Assembly (NCBI GenBank): GCA_041394885.1
Contig: JAWKHI010000002.1
Coordinates: 284,546-348,545, forward strand
Reading direction: 5' to 3'
DNA from: DSOI01 sp041394885
GTDB lineage: Bacteria > Acidobacteriota > Terriglobia > Bryobacterales > Bryobacteraceae
DNA: 64,000 bases
Part shown: piece by piece, positions 17,545-29,353 of the stretch
Layout of the letters: every line of letters starts with the position of its first letter
Numbering within the stretch: the stretch's first letter is position 1
Translations under genes and position numbers: made by a program
Notes under the pieces: generated by a model
What the model saw: only the letters and a program-made list of their open reading frames with translations
Told to the model about the DNA's origin: nothing
Database searches by the model: none

Positions 17545-20213
17545 AGTTCCTTCTGACGCCGCGCGATCGCATCCCATCCATAGCTGGCTTCCACGGTGGA
17601 TCTCGCCTGCCGTTCGATTTCGCTCCGCCTGGCCGGATCCCGGAGCAACTCCACCACCGCCGCCGCGAAGGCCTCGGGCTGTTCGGCCACCAATAGATCG
17701 CGTCCGCTTACAAGGTCGTCAAGCCCGTTCACGCCGCCCGGCGTCGACACGATCGCCTTGCCCATTGCCATTGCTTCCATGATTTTGATATTCGTGCCCG
17801 CCGAAGCCAGCAGTGGCGCCACCACCACCGCGGCGCGCCGATAAGCGATCCGCGGATCGGATACGAATCCCTCCACCTCCACGCCCGCCGCATCGAGGGG
17901 TGGAGTAACTTTCTCCGCGTATCTTTCGAGAAAGTATTCCGGCCGCGATCCCGCGATCACATGAAATGTGGCGTCCAGCGACTCTCTCACTAATGGCCAG
18001 ATCCGCCGCAGAAAAAAGTCGAGCGCCAGAAGATTCGGCAAGTGCGCAAACGAACCGATGAACAGGATTCGCAAGGGCTCCGGTTGCTCGGCGGATGGCG
18101 TGAATCGTTCCAGGTCCACGCCGTTGGCCAACGTCACGGCGTTGTCGCGTTGCAGCGATGCGCGGTCTTTCTCCGACATCGTGACCACCCTGTCCACGGA
18201 ACGCCAAGCCGCGGTCTCGAATCGCACCCAGCGCTCGTATTGCTGCCGCGTCTCCCAATCCTCACCGCGCTCGAGCATCTGCCGGTAGAGGTCCAGTGTC
18301 ACATCGTGCTCAACGAGGATGGTGCGCGCCGGGGCGCAATCGGGCGCGTACAGGGCCAACTGTGTGAACTCGAGTTGCACGATCGCCGGATTCCACTTCG
18401 TGATCGTCTGCCGTAACGCGGCGCGGAACGCTGGCACGTCAAACTCCTCCACGGTGTCCGGGCGATCGGTGAGCGGGCGCAGATGGTCGCCCTCTCTCAC
18501 CACCAGCACCACCTCGACGCAAAGGTCCAGAACTTCCTGCGGCGGAGTGTCCAATCGATCCACGAAACACAGTAGGACTTGATCGAAGTCCGGTGCGGCG
18601 CGCCGCATCAGGTTGTACATCCGGACGGCTCCGCCGTGAGAAAGGGGAAACGGGATGTACGGGCTGGCGACGATCAGCCGGGGCCTCGTGGAAGGCGCCC
18701 GGCCCGGAAACACCGCGACGTCTCCATTGGTGAGCGCGAGGAACGACGCCTCGTTATTCGGAATCGCTGGCGGGGCGGGTGAAAGGGCGATGCGCCAGGC
18801 TTGCCGCAGCGCCGCCATCGCCGCGGGGTCCGGTTCCTGGCGGGCCGCGCGGTGATTCAGCCGATCGACTGCCTGCTTCCAAAGCCGCGCGAATACGGCG
18901 GGGGATGCAACCGAACCGGCCACGAATCGCAGATAGTTCAGCTCGAGCACCCTGTCCAGATCCGTCTGCGAGTAGTAGCGCGACGTAGTGGCGCGATGCC
19001 GGTGCTCCAGCTTCGCCCCCGCTGTGAATACGCTCGGCCATCCCTGCTGCCAGCCGCGATAGCCGAGGTCAAGGTCTTCCACATAGGCCGGCTCGTAGAT
19101 CTCGCGCAATCCGCCCAAAGCGCGCAGCCGCGCCGTGTCGAACAGTGAGCAGCCTCCGCTTCCATACAGAACGTAACTCGCATCTTCGCCCATCGATGGC
19201 GTGTCGCACCTTACCGGAAAGTCATCCGCACCACGCTTTCGAGGCATCACCGCTTTGCCCGTCTCTTCCCGCCGCTGGCCCTCCGGAAAGAAAATCTGCG
19301 CCGTCGCGCACAAAAGATTGGGAACCTTCGAAAACGCCTCCACTAGCGGCGCGAAGAACCCCGGCTCGAGAACCATGTCGTTGTTGAGCATCATCACCCG
19401 CGCGCATCGCGCCGAATCAATACCGCGATTGACCGCGCGCGCAAACGAAAGCGCCGGAGCGCTGACGATCACACGCACGCTCGGATAGTCGCGAGCAAGC
19501 CATTCCGCGGAGCCATCGCTCGAGCCATTGTCCACGACGATGATCTCCCCGCCGGGATCGGCCAGTTCGCGGACTAGGCCCGGCAGCAGTCGCCCCAGTA
19601 AGTCCGCGCCATTCCGTGACGGGATCACCACGGAGATTCCCCCGGTGAGCGGCTCTGTCTTGGGTGTTAGTCGCGGACCCGCCTCCGCGCTTCGCCGCAT
19701 TTTCGCGAACCATCCACTTACCCGCGCCGCTGCGGTAAGTAAGGGACGTTCGAAGGCCTTCGGATGTGCAATCCGCCACAGCAGCGTGTAAGTGGCGCCC
19801 CCGGGACGCAGTTCCCACCGCACCAGATTCTTCGCTCTCCACAGCAGATGACGCGCAATAGTTCCGAACGATCTCGGGCGGATCAGAAAGTGGTTCAGAT
19901 CTTCATTGAAGAAGACGGTGTTCCAGCCGCCCAGGCGAAACGCCAACAGGCGGAGAGTCCAGTAGGGCATTCGCGGCTGGAGAATCAATCCTACGTAGCG
20001 GATCTCCTTGTCCGCCAAGTGGAATCGGCACAGTGCGAGGTTCTGTTCGAGCGTCCGGCCCAGGTGAAACGGGATCCACGCAGCCCCCTCTACCTTGAAC
20101 TCGGAGATCACGTAGAGCGGCAGATCCGGCCCTAGGTGACGCATCCTCTCGACGAGTGTGGGGATCAGATCTTCCGATCCGGACGCTGCGGCGACTAGGA
20201 CGGGCTGTTTCAA
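17514..20213 (-). CDS. Two-domain glycosyltransferase: GT2 fused to GT4
   Basis: 899 residues from TTG 20213. The N-terminal 190 residues are of unknown type. A GT2 domain follows (about 192-450): GGISVVIPSRNGADLL, IIVVDNGSSDGSAEW and VMMLNNDMVLEPGF. A GT4 domain occupies about 510-899: LIVASPYIPFPLSHGG, VTLANGVDLERF, ILFIGSFAHLPN and GTNIKIMEAMAMGKAIV. The two domains probably add successive sugars to one glycan. The TTG overlaps the stop of the preceding gene (TTGA), which fixes the start although the frame is open further upstream. The 3' end overlaps the convergent methyltransferase by 31 bp. Confidence 0.8.
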   Translation of the reverse strand: MKQPVLVAAASGSEDLIPTLVERMRHLGPDLPLYVISEFKVEGAAWIPFHLGRTLEQNLALCRFHLADKEIRYVGLILQPRMPYWTLRLLAFRLGGWNTVFFNEDLNHFLIRPRSFGTIARHLLWRAKNLVRWELRPGGATYTLLWRIAHPKAFERPLLTAAARVSGWFAKMRRSAEAGPRLTPKTEPLTGGISVVIPSRNGADLLGRLLPGLVRELADPGGEIIVVDNGSSDGSAEWLARDYPSVRVIVSAPALSFARAVNRGIDSARCARVMMLNNDMVLEPGFFAPLVEAFSKVPNLLCATAQIFFPEGQRREETGKAVMPRKRGADDFPVRCDTPSMGEDASYVLYGSGGCSLFDTARLRALGGLREIYEPAYVEDLDLGYRGWQQGWPSVFTAGAKLEHRHRATTSRYYSQTDLDRVLELNYLRFVAGSVASPAVFARLWKQAVDRLNHRAARQEPDPAAMAALRQAWRIALSPAPPAIPNNEASFLALTNGDVAVFPGRAPSTRPRLIVASPYIPFPLSHGGAVRMYNLMRRAAPDFDQVLLCFVDRLDTPPQEVLDLCVEVVLVVREGDHLRPLTDRPDTVEEFDVPAFRAALRQTITKWNPAIVQLEFTQLALYAPDCAPARTILVEHDVTLDLYRQMLERGEDWETRQQYERWVRFETAAWRSVDRVVTMSEKDRASLQRDNAVTLANGVDLERFTPSAEQPEPLRILFIGSFAHLPNLLALDFFLRRIWPLVRESLDATFHVIAGSRPEYFLERYAEKVTPPLDAAGVEVEGFVSDPRIAYRRAAVVVAPLLASAGTNIKIMEAMAMGKAIVSTPGGVNGLDDLVSGRDLLVAEQPEAFAAAVVELLRDPARRSEIERQARSTVEASYGWDAIARRQKELYNALTPSTA

Positions 20214-21289
20214 ATCAGTGCGTCGAGGACCGGTTGGAGCGGAGTACCGTTCCGATGTGCGCGCCACATGTCGAGCGCCTGCGCGCAAAAGCCGGTGGAG
20301 ACTGGATTGGCGATGGGCAGGATGCCGCCGGAGCGGGCGCCGAAAGAAAACGCGCCGTCGAGGCGAACGTCTTCGCTGGCAAGGGAAAACGAACGCGCCA
20401 AGTCCGCCTCATGTTCCGCGGCGCGCTCATCCAGCGGTTCCACGCCCAGCCAGTCCGCGTAGAGCCGGACACGCAGCAGTTGGGCGCACACGTCGGACCG
20501 GAGGAAGCGCGCGCGGATGGCCCGTAGATATCCGCCCACGCGCGCGATCCCACGGCGCAACGCAGCGGCTGCCTCCGCATCGTGTGGTTCGGCGAGCAAC
20601 GCCTCCAGGAAATAGCAGTACGCGTGGAGACGGTCCATTACCTTCTCTTCCACTAACTCCCCCGGCAGAAATGCTTCGTGATTGGCGATCGAGGCCCGAA
20701 GCGCCGTGTGCCAATGCTCCGCCAGAATCGCGTCATCGGAAAGCTGACGCCACGGCATGGCTGCTTTCAGCAAAAAGCAGCCCGGTTCTCGTGACCATCG
20801 CTTCTCATGCGTGCGTGGTGCTTTTCCGGGCAGCTCGACAATCGGGTGGATGGTGGCGCCATCCAGAAAATCGCGCGCCATTCCATGAGCGCAGGCGGTT
20901 GCCACCCGCATCAGTTCTGCATCGGGCTCAATCCGCGACACCGCCAGCAGGCCGCGCACGATGATCCCACAGTCGAAAAAGTAGGCCGGAGACCCGGGTG
21001 CGGTCTCGAACGGAAACGTCTGTTGCGCATCGTCCCAGGCTTCTCCGGCCAAGAATCGAGCGGTTCGGACCGCGGCTTCGCGATACGCGTGGTCGCCGGT
21101 GCGCTCGTAAAGCCACACATAAGTGGAAGCCGCGTATCCGGTGATCTCGGTCGAAACCGGCAGGTAACGTTCGTCTTGGCCGAGGTAGTATCGAGCCACG
21201 CCTCCGCTGGGCGACTGGATACCGGAGTGGAGCAGCCAACGCCCCGCCTGATGAAGATGCATCGTCGTCAAAAAGCTTGATTGTACCAT
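20210..21289 (-). CDS. Uncharacterised protein, probable alpha/alpha-barrel
   Basis: 359 residues, no signal peptide. Repeating pairs of helices with small aromatic-rich loops (YAASTYVWLYERTGDHAYREAA, FFDCGIIVRGLLAV, RLHAYCYFLEALLAE) suggest an (alpha/alpha)6 toroid like those of glycan-active enzymes. I do not recognise the family. It is translationally coupled to the GT2-GT4 protein (TTGA overlap), so a role in the same glycan is likely. A second ATG (21262) is possible. Confidence 0.65.
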   Translation of the reverse strand: MVQSSFLTTMHLHQAGRWLLHSGIQSPSGGVARYYLGQDERYLPVSTEITGYAASTYVWLYERTGDHAYREAAVRTARFLAGEAWDDAQQTFPFETAPGSPAYFFDCGIIVRGLLAVSRIEPDAELMRVATACAHGMARDFLDGATIHPIVELPGKAPRTHEKRWSREPGCFLLKAAMPWRQLSDDAILAEHWHTALRASIANHEAFLPGELVEEKVMDRLHAYCYFLEALLAEPHDAEAAAALRRGIARVGGYLRAIRARFLRSDVCAQLLRVRLYADWLGVEPLDERAAEHEADLARSFSLASEDVRLDGAFSFGARSGGILPIANPVSTGFCAQALDMWRAHRNGTPLQPVLDALI

Positions 21290-21294
21290 CCGTC

Positions 21295-21981
21295 TCAGCG
21301 CAGATAGAAAAGACTAAGGCGGGGAAGATTGCGGCTCTCGAACATCCATCGATCGAGGTACTGCTTTTCGAGCATCGCCAGTTGGGGCGCGGTCATCTTG
21401 CCGCGGTAGGGCCGCAGTTGTGCATCCAACTGACGGCGCGCCGCGGCCAAGTCGTCGTCCGATTGCGCGGCGCGAACCGTGGCGATCATCTTGTCCTCCA
21501 GCGCCGAAAGACGCTGTTCCAGCTCTTCCAACCGGCCGTACCAATCCCCCACGGACGCCTGCAGATCTCCCAGCGCCGCACGGACGCTCGCCAGGTCCGG
21601 TTGGCTGATACGCGCGGAGGCGGATCGCAAGTGTTCGGCGAGTTGCTCGAGCGTGAATGGCGCCTCCACCGGAGCACGCGGCGCTGCTTGCGGCACATTG
21701 CCAGCCATCCTTTCGGCCTCCTCCACCACCGCTTGCGTGCACCACGCGAGCGAGTTCACCATTCGTCCCCGTTGCTTCTTCTCGCGCCATTTCTCGAAGG
21801 AAACGTCGATTCCCCGCAGCGCCGCCTCGAGCGGAATTCCGGCTTCTTTCCAGGACTCGATCAACGCCCAGTCGAGAGGCGAGAGCAAAAACAGCCCCGT
21901 GCCCCGCGCCTGCTGAAAGCGCTCTTCGATTTCGGTGAAATAGTTGAAGTAATTTATCGGCCAGTTCGGTTCCGGGTCCAA
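21295..21981 (-). CDS. Uncharacterised helical protein
   Basis: 228 residues starting at a TTG inside the 3' end of coaX (28-bp overlap). The N-terminus has NYFNYFTEIEERFQQARG and a segment LSPLDWALIESWKEAGIPLE that may be a small DNA- or protein-binding helix set. Residues about 110-200 are coiled coil (LEELEQRLSALEDKMIATV). It ends in LEKQYLDRWMFESRNLPRLS. The family is not one I can name. Confidence 0.6.
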   Translation of the reverse strand: MDPEPNWPINYFNYFTEIEERFQQARGTGLFLLSPLDWALIESWKEAGIPLEAALRGIDVSFEKWREKKQRGRMVNSLAWCTQAVVEEAERMAGNVPQAAPRAPVEAPFTLEQLAEHLRSASARISQPDLASVRAALGDLQASVGDWYGRLEELEQRLSALEDKMIATVRAAQSDDDLAAARRQLDAQLRPYRGKMTAPQLAMLEKQYLDRWMFESRNLPRLSLFYLR

Positions 21982-22727
21982 ATCAGTCGCAGTCCTTTGA
22001 GCGTCAGGTCGTCATCCACCGTACGGCAGTGGCGGGACCCTTGTATAATCATCTTCGCCTGCCCCCCGGTGGCGATCACTTTGGCGCCGGGCCCCATCGT
22101 TTCGAGTAACCGGTCCAGAATCCCGTCGATCATTCCGACCGCACCATAGTACAAGCCGGATTGGATGCTGCCCACGGTAGTGGTGCCGATGAGTTTCTCC
22201 GGTGCGCGGAAGTCCACCTTGGGTAGCTTCGCCGTCCGCGCGTAGAGTGCTTCGATCGAGATACCGATGCCGGGACAGATAATGCCGCCCAGATACTCGG
22301 CGTTGGCCGAAACGCAATCGAAGGTGATCGCTGTCCCCAGGTCCACCACAATGCACGGGCCGCCGTACTGATGAAACGCAGCCGCGCCATTCACCACTCG
22401 ATCGGCGCCTACTTCGCGCGGATTGTCATAGAGCACGGTGAGTCCGCTGGCGGTGTCGGGAGTTACAAACATCGGCTCGCGCCGGAAGTACCGCATTGAC
22501 ATCGCGGCCAACGTCGGATCGAGCGGCGGCACCACGGACGCGATCACCACGCCGTCCACCTGCGATTGATCCACCTCGCCCAGCGCGAACAGATTGCGGA
22601 ACAGGATGCCCCACTCATCCTCGGTCTGATGCGGGATCGTGCTCAGCCGCCATTGCCGGATCAGCGGCTCTCCGTCGAAGATGCCGATGGTGATGTTCGA
22701 ATTGCCAACGTCGAGTGCAAGAAGCAT
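21954..22727 (-). CDS. coaX: Type III pantothenate kinase
   Basis: 257 residues. It phosphorylates pantothenate in the first step of coenzyme A synthesis. Visible motifs are the phosphate loop LLALDVGNSNITIGIFDG at the start, NPREVGADRVVNGAAA in the middle, CIVVDLGTAITFDCVS and PGIGISIEALYARTA. It sits in an operon with birA, nadC and valS. Type III kinases need a monovalent cation and resist feedback by CoA, a family property. Confidence 0.95.
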   Translation of the reverse strand: MLLALDVGNSNITIGIFDGEPLIRQWRLSTIPHQTEDEWGILFRNLFALGEVDQSQVDGVVIASVVPPLDPTLAAMSMRYFRREPMFVTPDTASGLTVLYDNPREVGADRVVNGAAAFHQYGGPCIVVDLGTAITFDCVSANAEYLGGIICPGIGISIEALYARTAKLPKVDFRAPEKLIGTTTVGSIQSGLYYGAVGMIDGILDRLLETMGPGAKVIATGGQAKMIIQGSRHCRTVDDDLTLKGLRLIWTRNRTGR

Positions 22728-22741
22728 TTGCGATAGCCAGT

Positions 22742-23485
22742 CTAAATCGGGCGCACACCGCCGGCGAGCACCCGCGTGAGTGCGCCGCTGTCGCGCCGCA
22801 GTAAGAGGAATCCGGAAGCGTCCAGCCCGGCGGTCACACCCACCTGGCCGTCGTCGGTGGTGACGCGGCGTCCCCGCACATAGCTCGAAGCCGCGGCGAA
22901 GTTACGCAGCAGGGGCGGCAGTCCCTCCGCGATCAGGCATTCTTTCCGCAGATCGAGGGACCGCAAAAGCTGCACAAACAGTTGTTCGCGCGAATGCACG
23001 CGCCCGGATGCGAGCCGCAGTGAAGTCGCAATCTCGCGAAGGTTCTCGGGAAACTCGGCGTGATTCACATTGATGCCGATTCCCACGATAGCGGCTCCGG
23101 ACTCGGCTTGCGTCAGGATTCCCGCGCATTTGCGGTCTTCCACCAGCAGGTCGTTCGGCCAACGGATGTCGCACTCGATCCCGGTCGATAGGTGGATGGC
23201 TTCCTGCGCGGCCAGCCCCGCCGCCAACGTCAGGGCGGGGAAGTGCTCGGCCTGTTGCGGGAAGCGAAGTATCACGGAGACGTACAATCCGGTGTCGGCG
23301 GCCGAGTGCCAATTCCGGCCATGCCGACCCAGTCCGGAGGTTTGCATGCCTGCCACCACCGCGGTCCCGGAAGGGGCGCCCGCCATGGCCAAAGCCGCCG
23401 CCTCCGGCATGGTTGAGCCGATGGACTCATACCAGTCCACCCGCCGGCCCGGAAGTTGCGATCGTACCCACGCGATATCGAACAT
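22742..23485 (-). CDS. birA: Biotin--[acetyl-CoA-carboxylase] ligase
   Basis: 247 residues from the ATG at 23485, five bases after the nadC stop. It activates biotin to biotinyl-AMP and attaches it to the carboxylase carrier protein. Motifs: YESIGSTMPEA, QTSGLGRHGRNWHS (biotin/AMP loop), IRWPNDLLVEDRKCAGIL and AIVGIGINVNH. There is no N-terminal winged helix, so this is the short, non-repressor form. The C-terminal SH3-like cap is present. The frame is open far upstream, but that part lies inside nadC. Confidence 0.95.
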   Translation of the reverse strand: MFDIAWVRSQLPGRRVDWYESIGSTMPEAAALAMAGAPSGTAVVAGMQTSGLGRHGRNWHSAADTGLYVSVILRFPQQAEHFPALTLAAGLAAQEAIHLSTGIECDIRWPNDLLVEDRKCAGILTQAESGAAIVGIGINVNHAEFPENLREIATSLRLASGRVHSREQLFVQLLRSLDLRKECLIAEGLPPLLRNFAAASSYVRGRRVTTDDGQVGVTAGLDASGFLLLRRDSGALTRVLAGGVRPI

Positions 23486-23490
23486 ATGTT

Positions 23491-24323
23491 TCAGACGTCC
23501 AGTTGCACCCGGAAGTTCAGGTCCACCGCTGTCGCCGAGTGCGTGATCGCGCCGCAGGAAATGAAATCCGCCCCGGCTTCGGCGTAAGCGCGGACTGTGG
23601 CGAGCGTGATGCCGCCGGACAACTCGGTCGACGCCCGGCCATCGATGTAGCGAATCCATTCGGCTGCTTCGGCCGGGGTGGTGTCGAGCAACAAGCGCCG
23701 CGCGCCGCAGGACAGGGCTTCGTCGAGTTCGGCCCGCGTCCGCACTTCCACCTCCACCGGACAGGTTGCGCCCGCGGCTCTTTCGAATGCCTGCCGGACC
23801 CCGCCCGCCGCCGCGATGTGATTGTTCTTGATCAGCACCGCGTCCCACAGCCCCAGTCGATGATTCGTGATTCCGCCCGCCGCGGCCGCCATCTTTTCCA
23901 GAGCTCGCAGGCCGGGCGTTGTCTTGCGCGTATCCAGAATACGCGTGCGGGTTCCTTTCACCGCGTCGGCATAGCGCGACGCCAGTGTCGCCACGCCGCT
24001 CAGCCGCTGCATGAAATTGAGCGCCACCCGCTCGCACGTGAGCAGCATCCGGGCCGGCCCCTGCACCGCGGCGAGCCGGTCGCCCTCTTCGCACCGGTCA
24101 CCGGACCTCTTGAGCAACTCCACCGAAACGCCCCCGCCGCGGATCTCATAGATCACGGGCAGCAACTCCACGCCGGCCAGCGTCAGCCGCTCCCGCGCGT
24201 GGAAAACGCCATGAGCCATTGTTCCGGCCGGAATGCAAAGGTCTGTCGTGATGTCGCCGGGGCCGATGTCTTCTTCCAGGGCGCGCGCCACGCTATCGCG
24301 AATGGCAGCGGTGATGACGAAGC

Positions 24324-24327
<4 letters not shown>
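23491..24327 (-). CDS. nadC: Nicotinate-nucleotide pyrophosphorylase (carboxylating)
   Basis: 278 residues. It converts quinolinate and PRPP to nicotinate mononucleotide in NAD synthesis. Motifs: MQRLSGVATLASRYAD, ILDTRKTTPGLRALEKMA, HRLGLWDAVLIKNNHI, VEVEVRTRAELDEAL and LSGGITLATVRAYAEAGADF. Its ATG overlaps the valS stop (ATGA). No nadA or nadB lies in the window. Confidence 0.96.
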
Positions 24328-27002
<2,675 letters not shown>

Positions 27003-27047
27003 GGGAAACCTTCAGTTTAGCTGGCCCCGGGGGACCTACGCTCGCAA

Positions 27048-29306
27048 TCAGGATTCCGGCTTCGGATCGCTCTTCCGTAGTTCATCCAGCCGCAGCACGA
27101 TGCTTTGGTTTGACTTCACCAGGTCCTCCAGCACTTGCCCGCTCGGTCTGGCTGCCGTCCGGCTGCGGGACTCCTGCCCGGTAAGCAGCGGCCGCAGCCG
27201 GTCCCGAATATCGTGCGGCAGGATGCTCTCCAGGTACTCGATCGCCGTGCCCCGCAGATGCGCATCGTCGCTGTGTAAACCGTGCAGCGCGATCGTGAGA
27301 GGGTCCGGGGGAAACGTCAACGAGAGCAGCGTGAACAGATGTTGCAGGCTCCGGTTAGTCCGGTCTCGCAACAGCTCGCCGATCACCGGATTCGTCGCTT
27401 GCACGCTATGCTCGGTTTCCTCGGCGCGGTCCAGCAGCCGGTGGCTGTCCCATACCGGCTTGCTCACCGCCACTTCGCGGCGTACGGCTCCGAACACTGC
27501 TTCCTGCTCGAAACGGATCGAGGGATTCTTGCCTTGAATGATCGCCAGCGCCCGCCCGCACTGGAATCGTACTTCGAACCGCCGGTCATTCAGCCCGTCG
27601 AGCAACGCCAGAGCGACGCGGTGTGTGGGGACGCCGGCGAGGATGCGGGGAATGCGCCGCCGGATGGCGAAGTCCGATGCCGGGTCGAGCATCGCATCGA
27701 TCAACTGCCCGCTATGCCGCTCGGCCACCGCGCGTAGGGCGGCGATCACTTCTCCGGAGACGCGATCCCACGCGAGCAACTGGATCAGATGCGGGATCAA
27801 TGCCGGCCGGTTGGCATCGGCCAACGCAGCCCGCACCGAAGTGGCGCTGCCGGACCGGAGAGCCGCGATCTGCTGTAGCACCGGGTCCGAGCTGATCGAC
27901 GGCGCCGGTGGCGGCGGCTTGGCGGTCTCCGGCGACACGGCATGCGCCGCCGGGGCCGGTGATCCGGCAGCCGCTCCTTGCGACATCAGCAGACCCGGCG
28001 TCACCATGGTCATCGAGTCCGCGAAACCCGTCAAGGCGAGCGACTGGTCGAGATGGCCGGACTCCGGCAAAGTGCCGCCCCGTTCCCGAAGACCATGCTC
28101 GAGCGCGTCGACGTAGGCTCCCTGCAGGCGGCTCGCCGTCCACAGTCCCGCCAAGGCCATCAGCACCGCTGTCGTGACAATGCCATAGTGCGACACCGCC
28201 GTTGGAGCAACGAGCAGCAGGAGTGTCACGAGTCCGCTGCCGATCGCGTCGCCGAAGCGGTCAAACCCAACGTCAATCACTGACTTTGCGGACCGCTTCT
28301 CGTGGTTCGGCATCGGCGCGTAGAAAAGCTCATAGCCCGCGCGGAACAAAGATCCGCGGAACACCATCTCCAGCCCGCGCGCCACCGCCGCCGAGGCCAG
28401 CCCCGGCGCCGCCAAAGCGCCCAGTCCGCCTAATGTCACCGCGATCGGCAGCGTGCCCACCGTGCGCGCCATGCCCAACTGCCCGAGCGCGAACTCGCTC
28501 AGCCCTGCCTGCACCAGGAACGTCAGCACTCCCGTCACGCTGTAGAAGGCGGCGAAGAATCGCAGCAGCGTCTCACCGCGGCCATACTCGGCCACTGCTT
28601 GCGCCTTGAACACGTAGTCGATCATGGAGGCGCTGATCGTCCCCAGGATCACCAGCGCGGCGATGGTCCGCAGATAAGGCACTTCCTTCAAAAGCGCCAG
28701 CCCGGAGGCCTGCTCAGGATCGGCCTCGCGCGGGGCCGGGATGTCCGGTCCGGCGGAACGTAAGCTCAGCAGCAGCGCCGCGCAGCCCAGATGATAGGCG
28801 GCCAGCACCGGGATCAACGTCGGCAGTGACGTGTACGCCGCGATCCGCTCCGCCACGATGCCCCCAATCATCCCGCCCAGCGTGCCCGCGCCCGCTATGC
28901 GTCCCACCAGTTGGCGCGCCCGGTGCGGATCGAACTGCTCGTTGATCATGCTCCAGAATCCGGAGCTGAGCAGCGCGCCCAAGCTGATCGTCTGCAGGTA
29001 GAACACCACCGCGCAGGCCCGTGGGAAGTGGTCCAGTGCCATCCACAACGCCAATTGCGCCGCTGCGCTCACCGCGAACGCCGACGGAACCAGACGCGCC
29101 GGGGTGAACCGCGTCATGGCGCGCGAGGAGACCGAGACCGACAAAATCGACACCACCGCCGCGATCGCCACCATCGTCGGCAGCGCGGTCACCGGAAATT
29201 GCGAGAGAAAGAAGGCGTCCCGCACCGCCTTTGACCCAACGTGCGCCGCCAGCATCACCATGCACGCGGCCATCGCCATCGCGGCGGCGCGAGCGTCTTC
29301 GTGCAT
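27048..29306 (-). CDS. ATP/ADP translocase-like membrane protein with C-terminal HEAT-type repeats
   Basis: About 752 residues from ATG 29306; a TTG at 29324 in frame is an alternative. The N-terminal 400 residues hold about 11 membrane helices with VGSKAVRDAFFLSQFPV and GFWSMINEQFDPHRARQL, then RGLEMVFRGSLFRAGYELFY, features of the ATP/ADP translocase-like branch of the MFS. From about 470 on the protein is soluble, with degenerate HEAT-like repeats (LIPHLIQLLAWDRVSGEVIA, ALALLDGLNDRRFEVRFQCG). Such fusions are known in non-parasitic bacteria and need not exchange nucleotides. Substrate unknown. Confidence 0.72.
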   Translation of the reverse strand: MHEDARAAAMAMAACMVMLAAHVGSKAVRDAFFLSQFPVTALPTMVAIAAVVSILSVSVSSRAMTRFTPARLVPSAFAVSAAAQLALWMALDHFPRACAVVFYLQTISLGALLSSGFWSMINEQFDPHRARQLVGRIAGAGTLGGMIGGIVAERIAAYTSLPTLIPVLAAYHLGCAALLLSLRSAGPDIPAPREADPEQASGLALLKEVPYLRTIAALVILGTISASMIDYVFKAQAVAEYGRGETLLRFFAAFYSVTGVLTFLVQAGLSEFALGQLGMARTVGTLPIAVTLGGLGALAAPGLASAAVARGLEMVFRGSLFRAGYELFYAPMPNHEKRSAKSVIDVGFDRFGDAIGSGLVTLLLLVAPTAVSHYGIVTTAVLMALAGLWTASRLQGAYVDALEHGLRERGGTLPESGHLDQSLALTGFADSMTMVTPGLLMSQGAAAGSPAPAAHAVSPETAKPPPPAPSISSDPVLQQIAALRSGSATSVRAALADANRPALIPHLIQLLAWDRVSGEVIAALRAVAERHSGQLIDAMLDPASDFAIRRRIPRILAGVPTHRVALALLDGLNDRRFEVRFQCGRALAIIQGKNPSIRFEQEAVFGAVRREVAVSKPVWDSHRLLDRAEETEHSVQATNPVIGELLRDRTNRSLQHLFTLLSLTFPPDPLTIALHGLHSDDAHLRGTAIEYLESILPHDIRDRLRPLLTGQESRSRTAARPSGQVLEDLVKSNQSIVLRLDELRKSDPKPES

Positions 29307-29353
29307 TGGGGTTTGCGTGGTCAACGATGCTTATTGGCTCGCTGCCGGCGCGA

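Noticed and set aside
22742..24094. A 450-residue birA with a long N-terminal extension
   Set aside because: The extra part lies inside nadC in another frame and has no protein-like motif; the ATG at 23485 follows the nadC stop by five bases.
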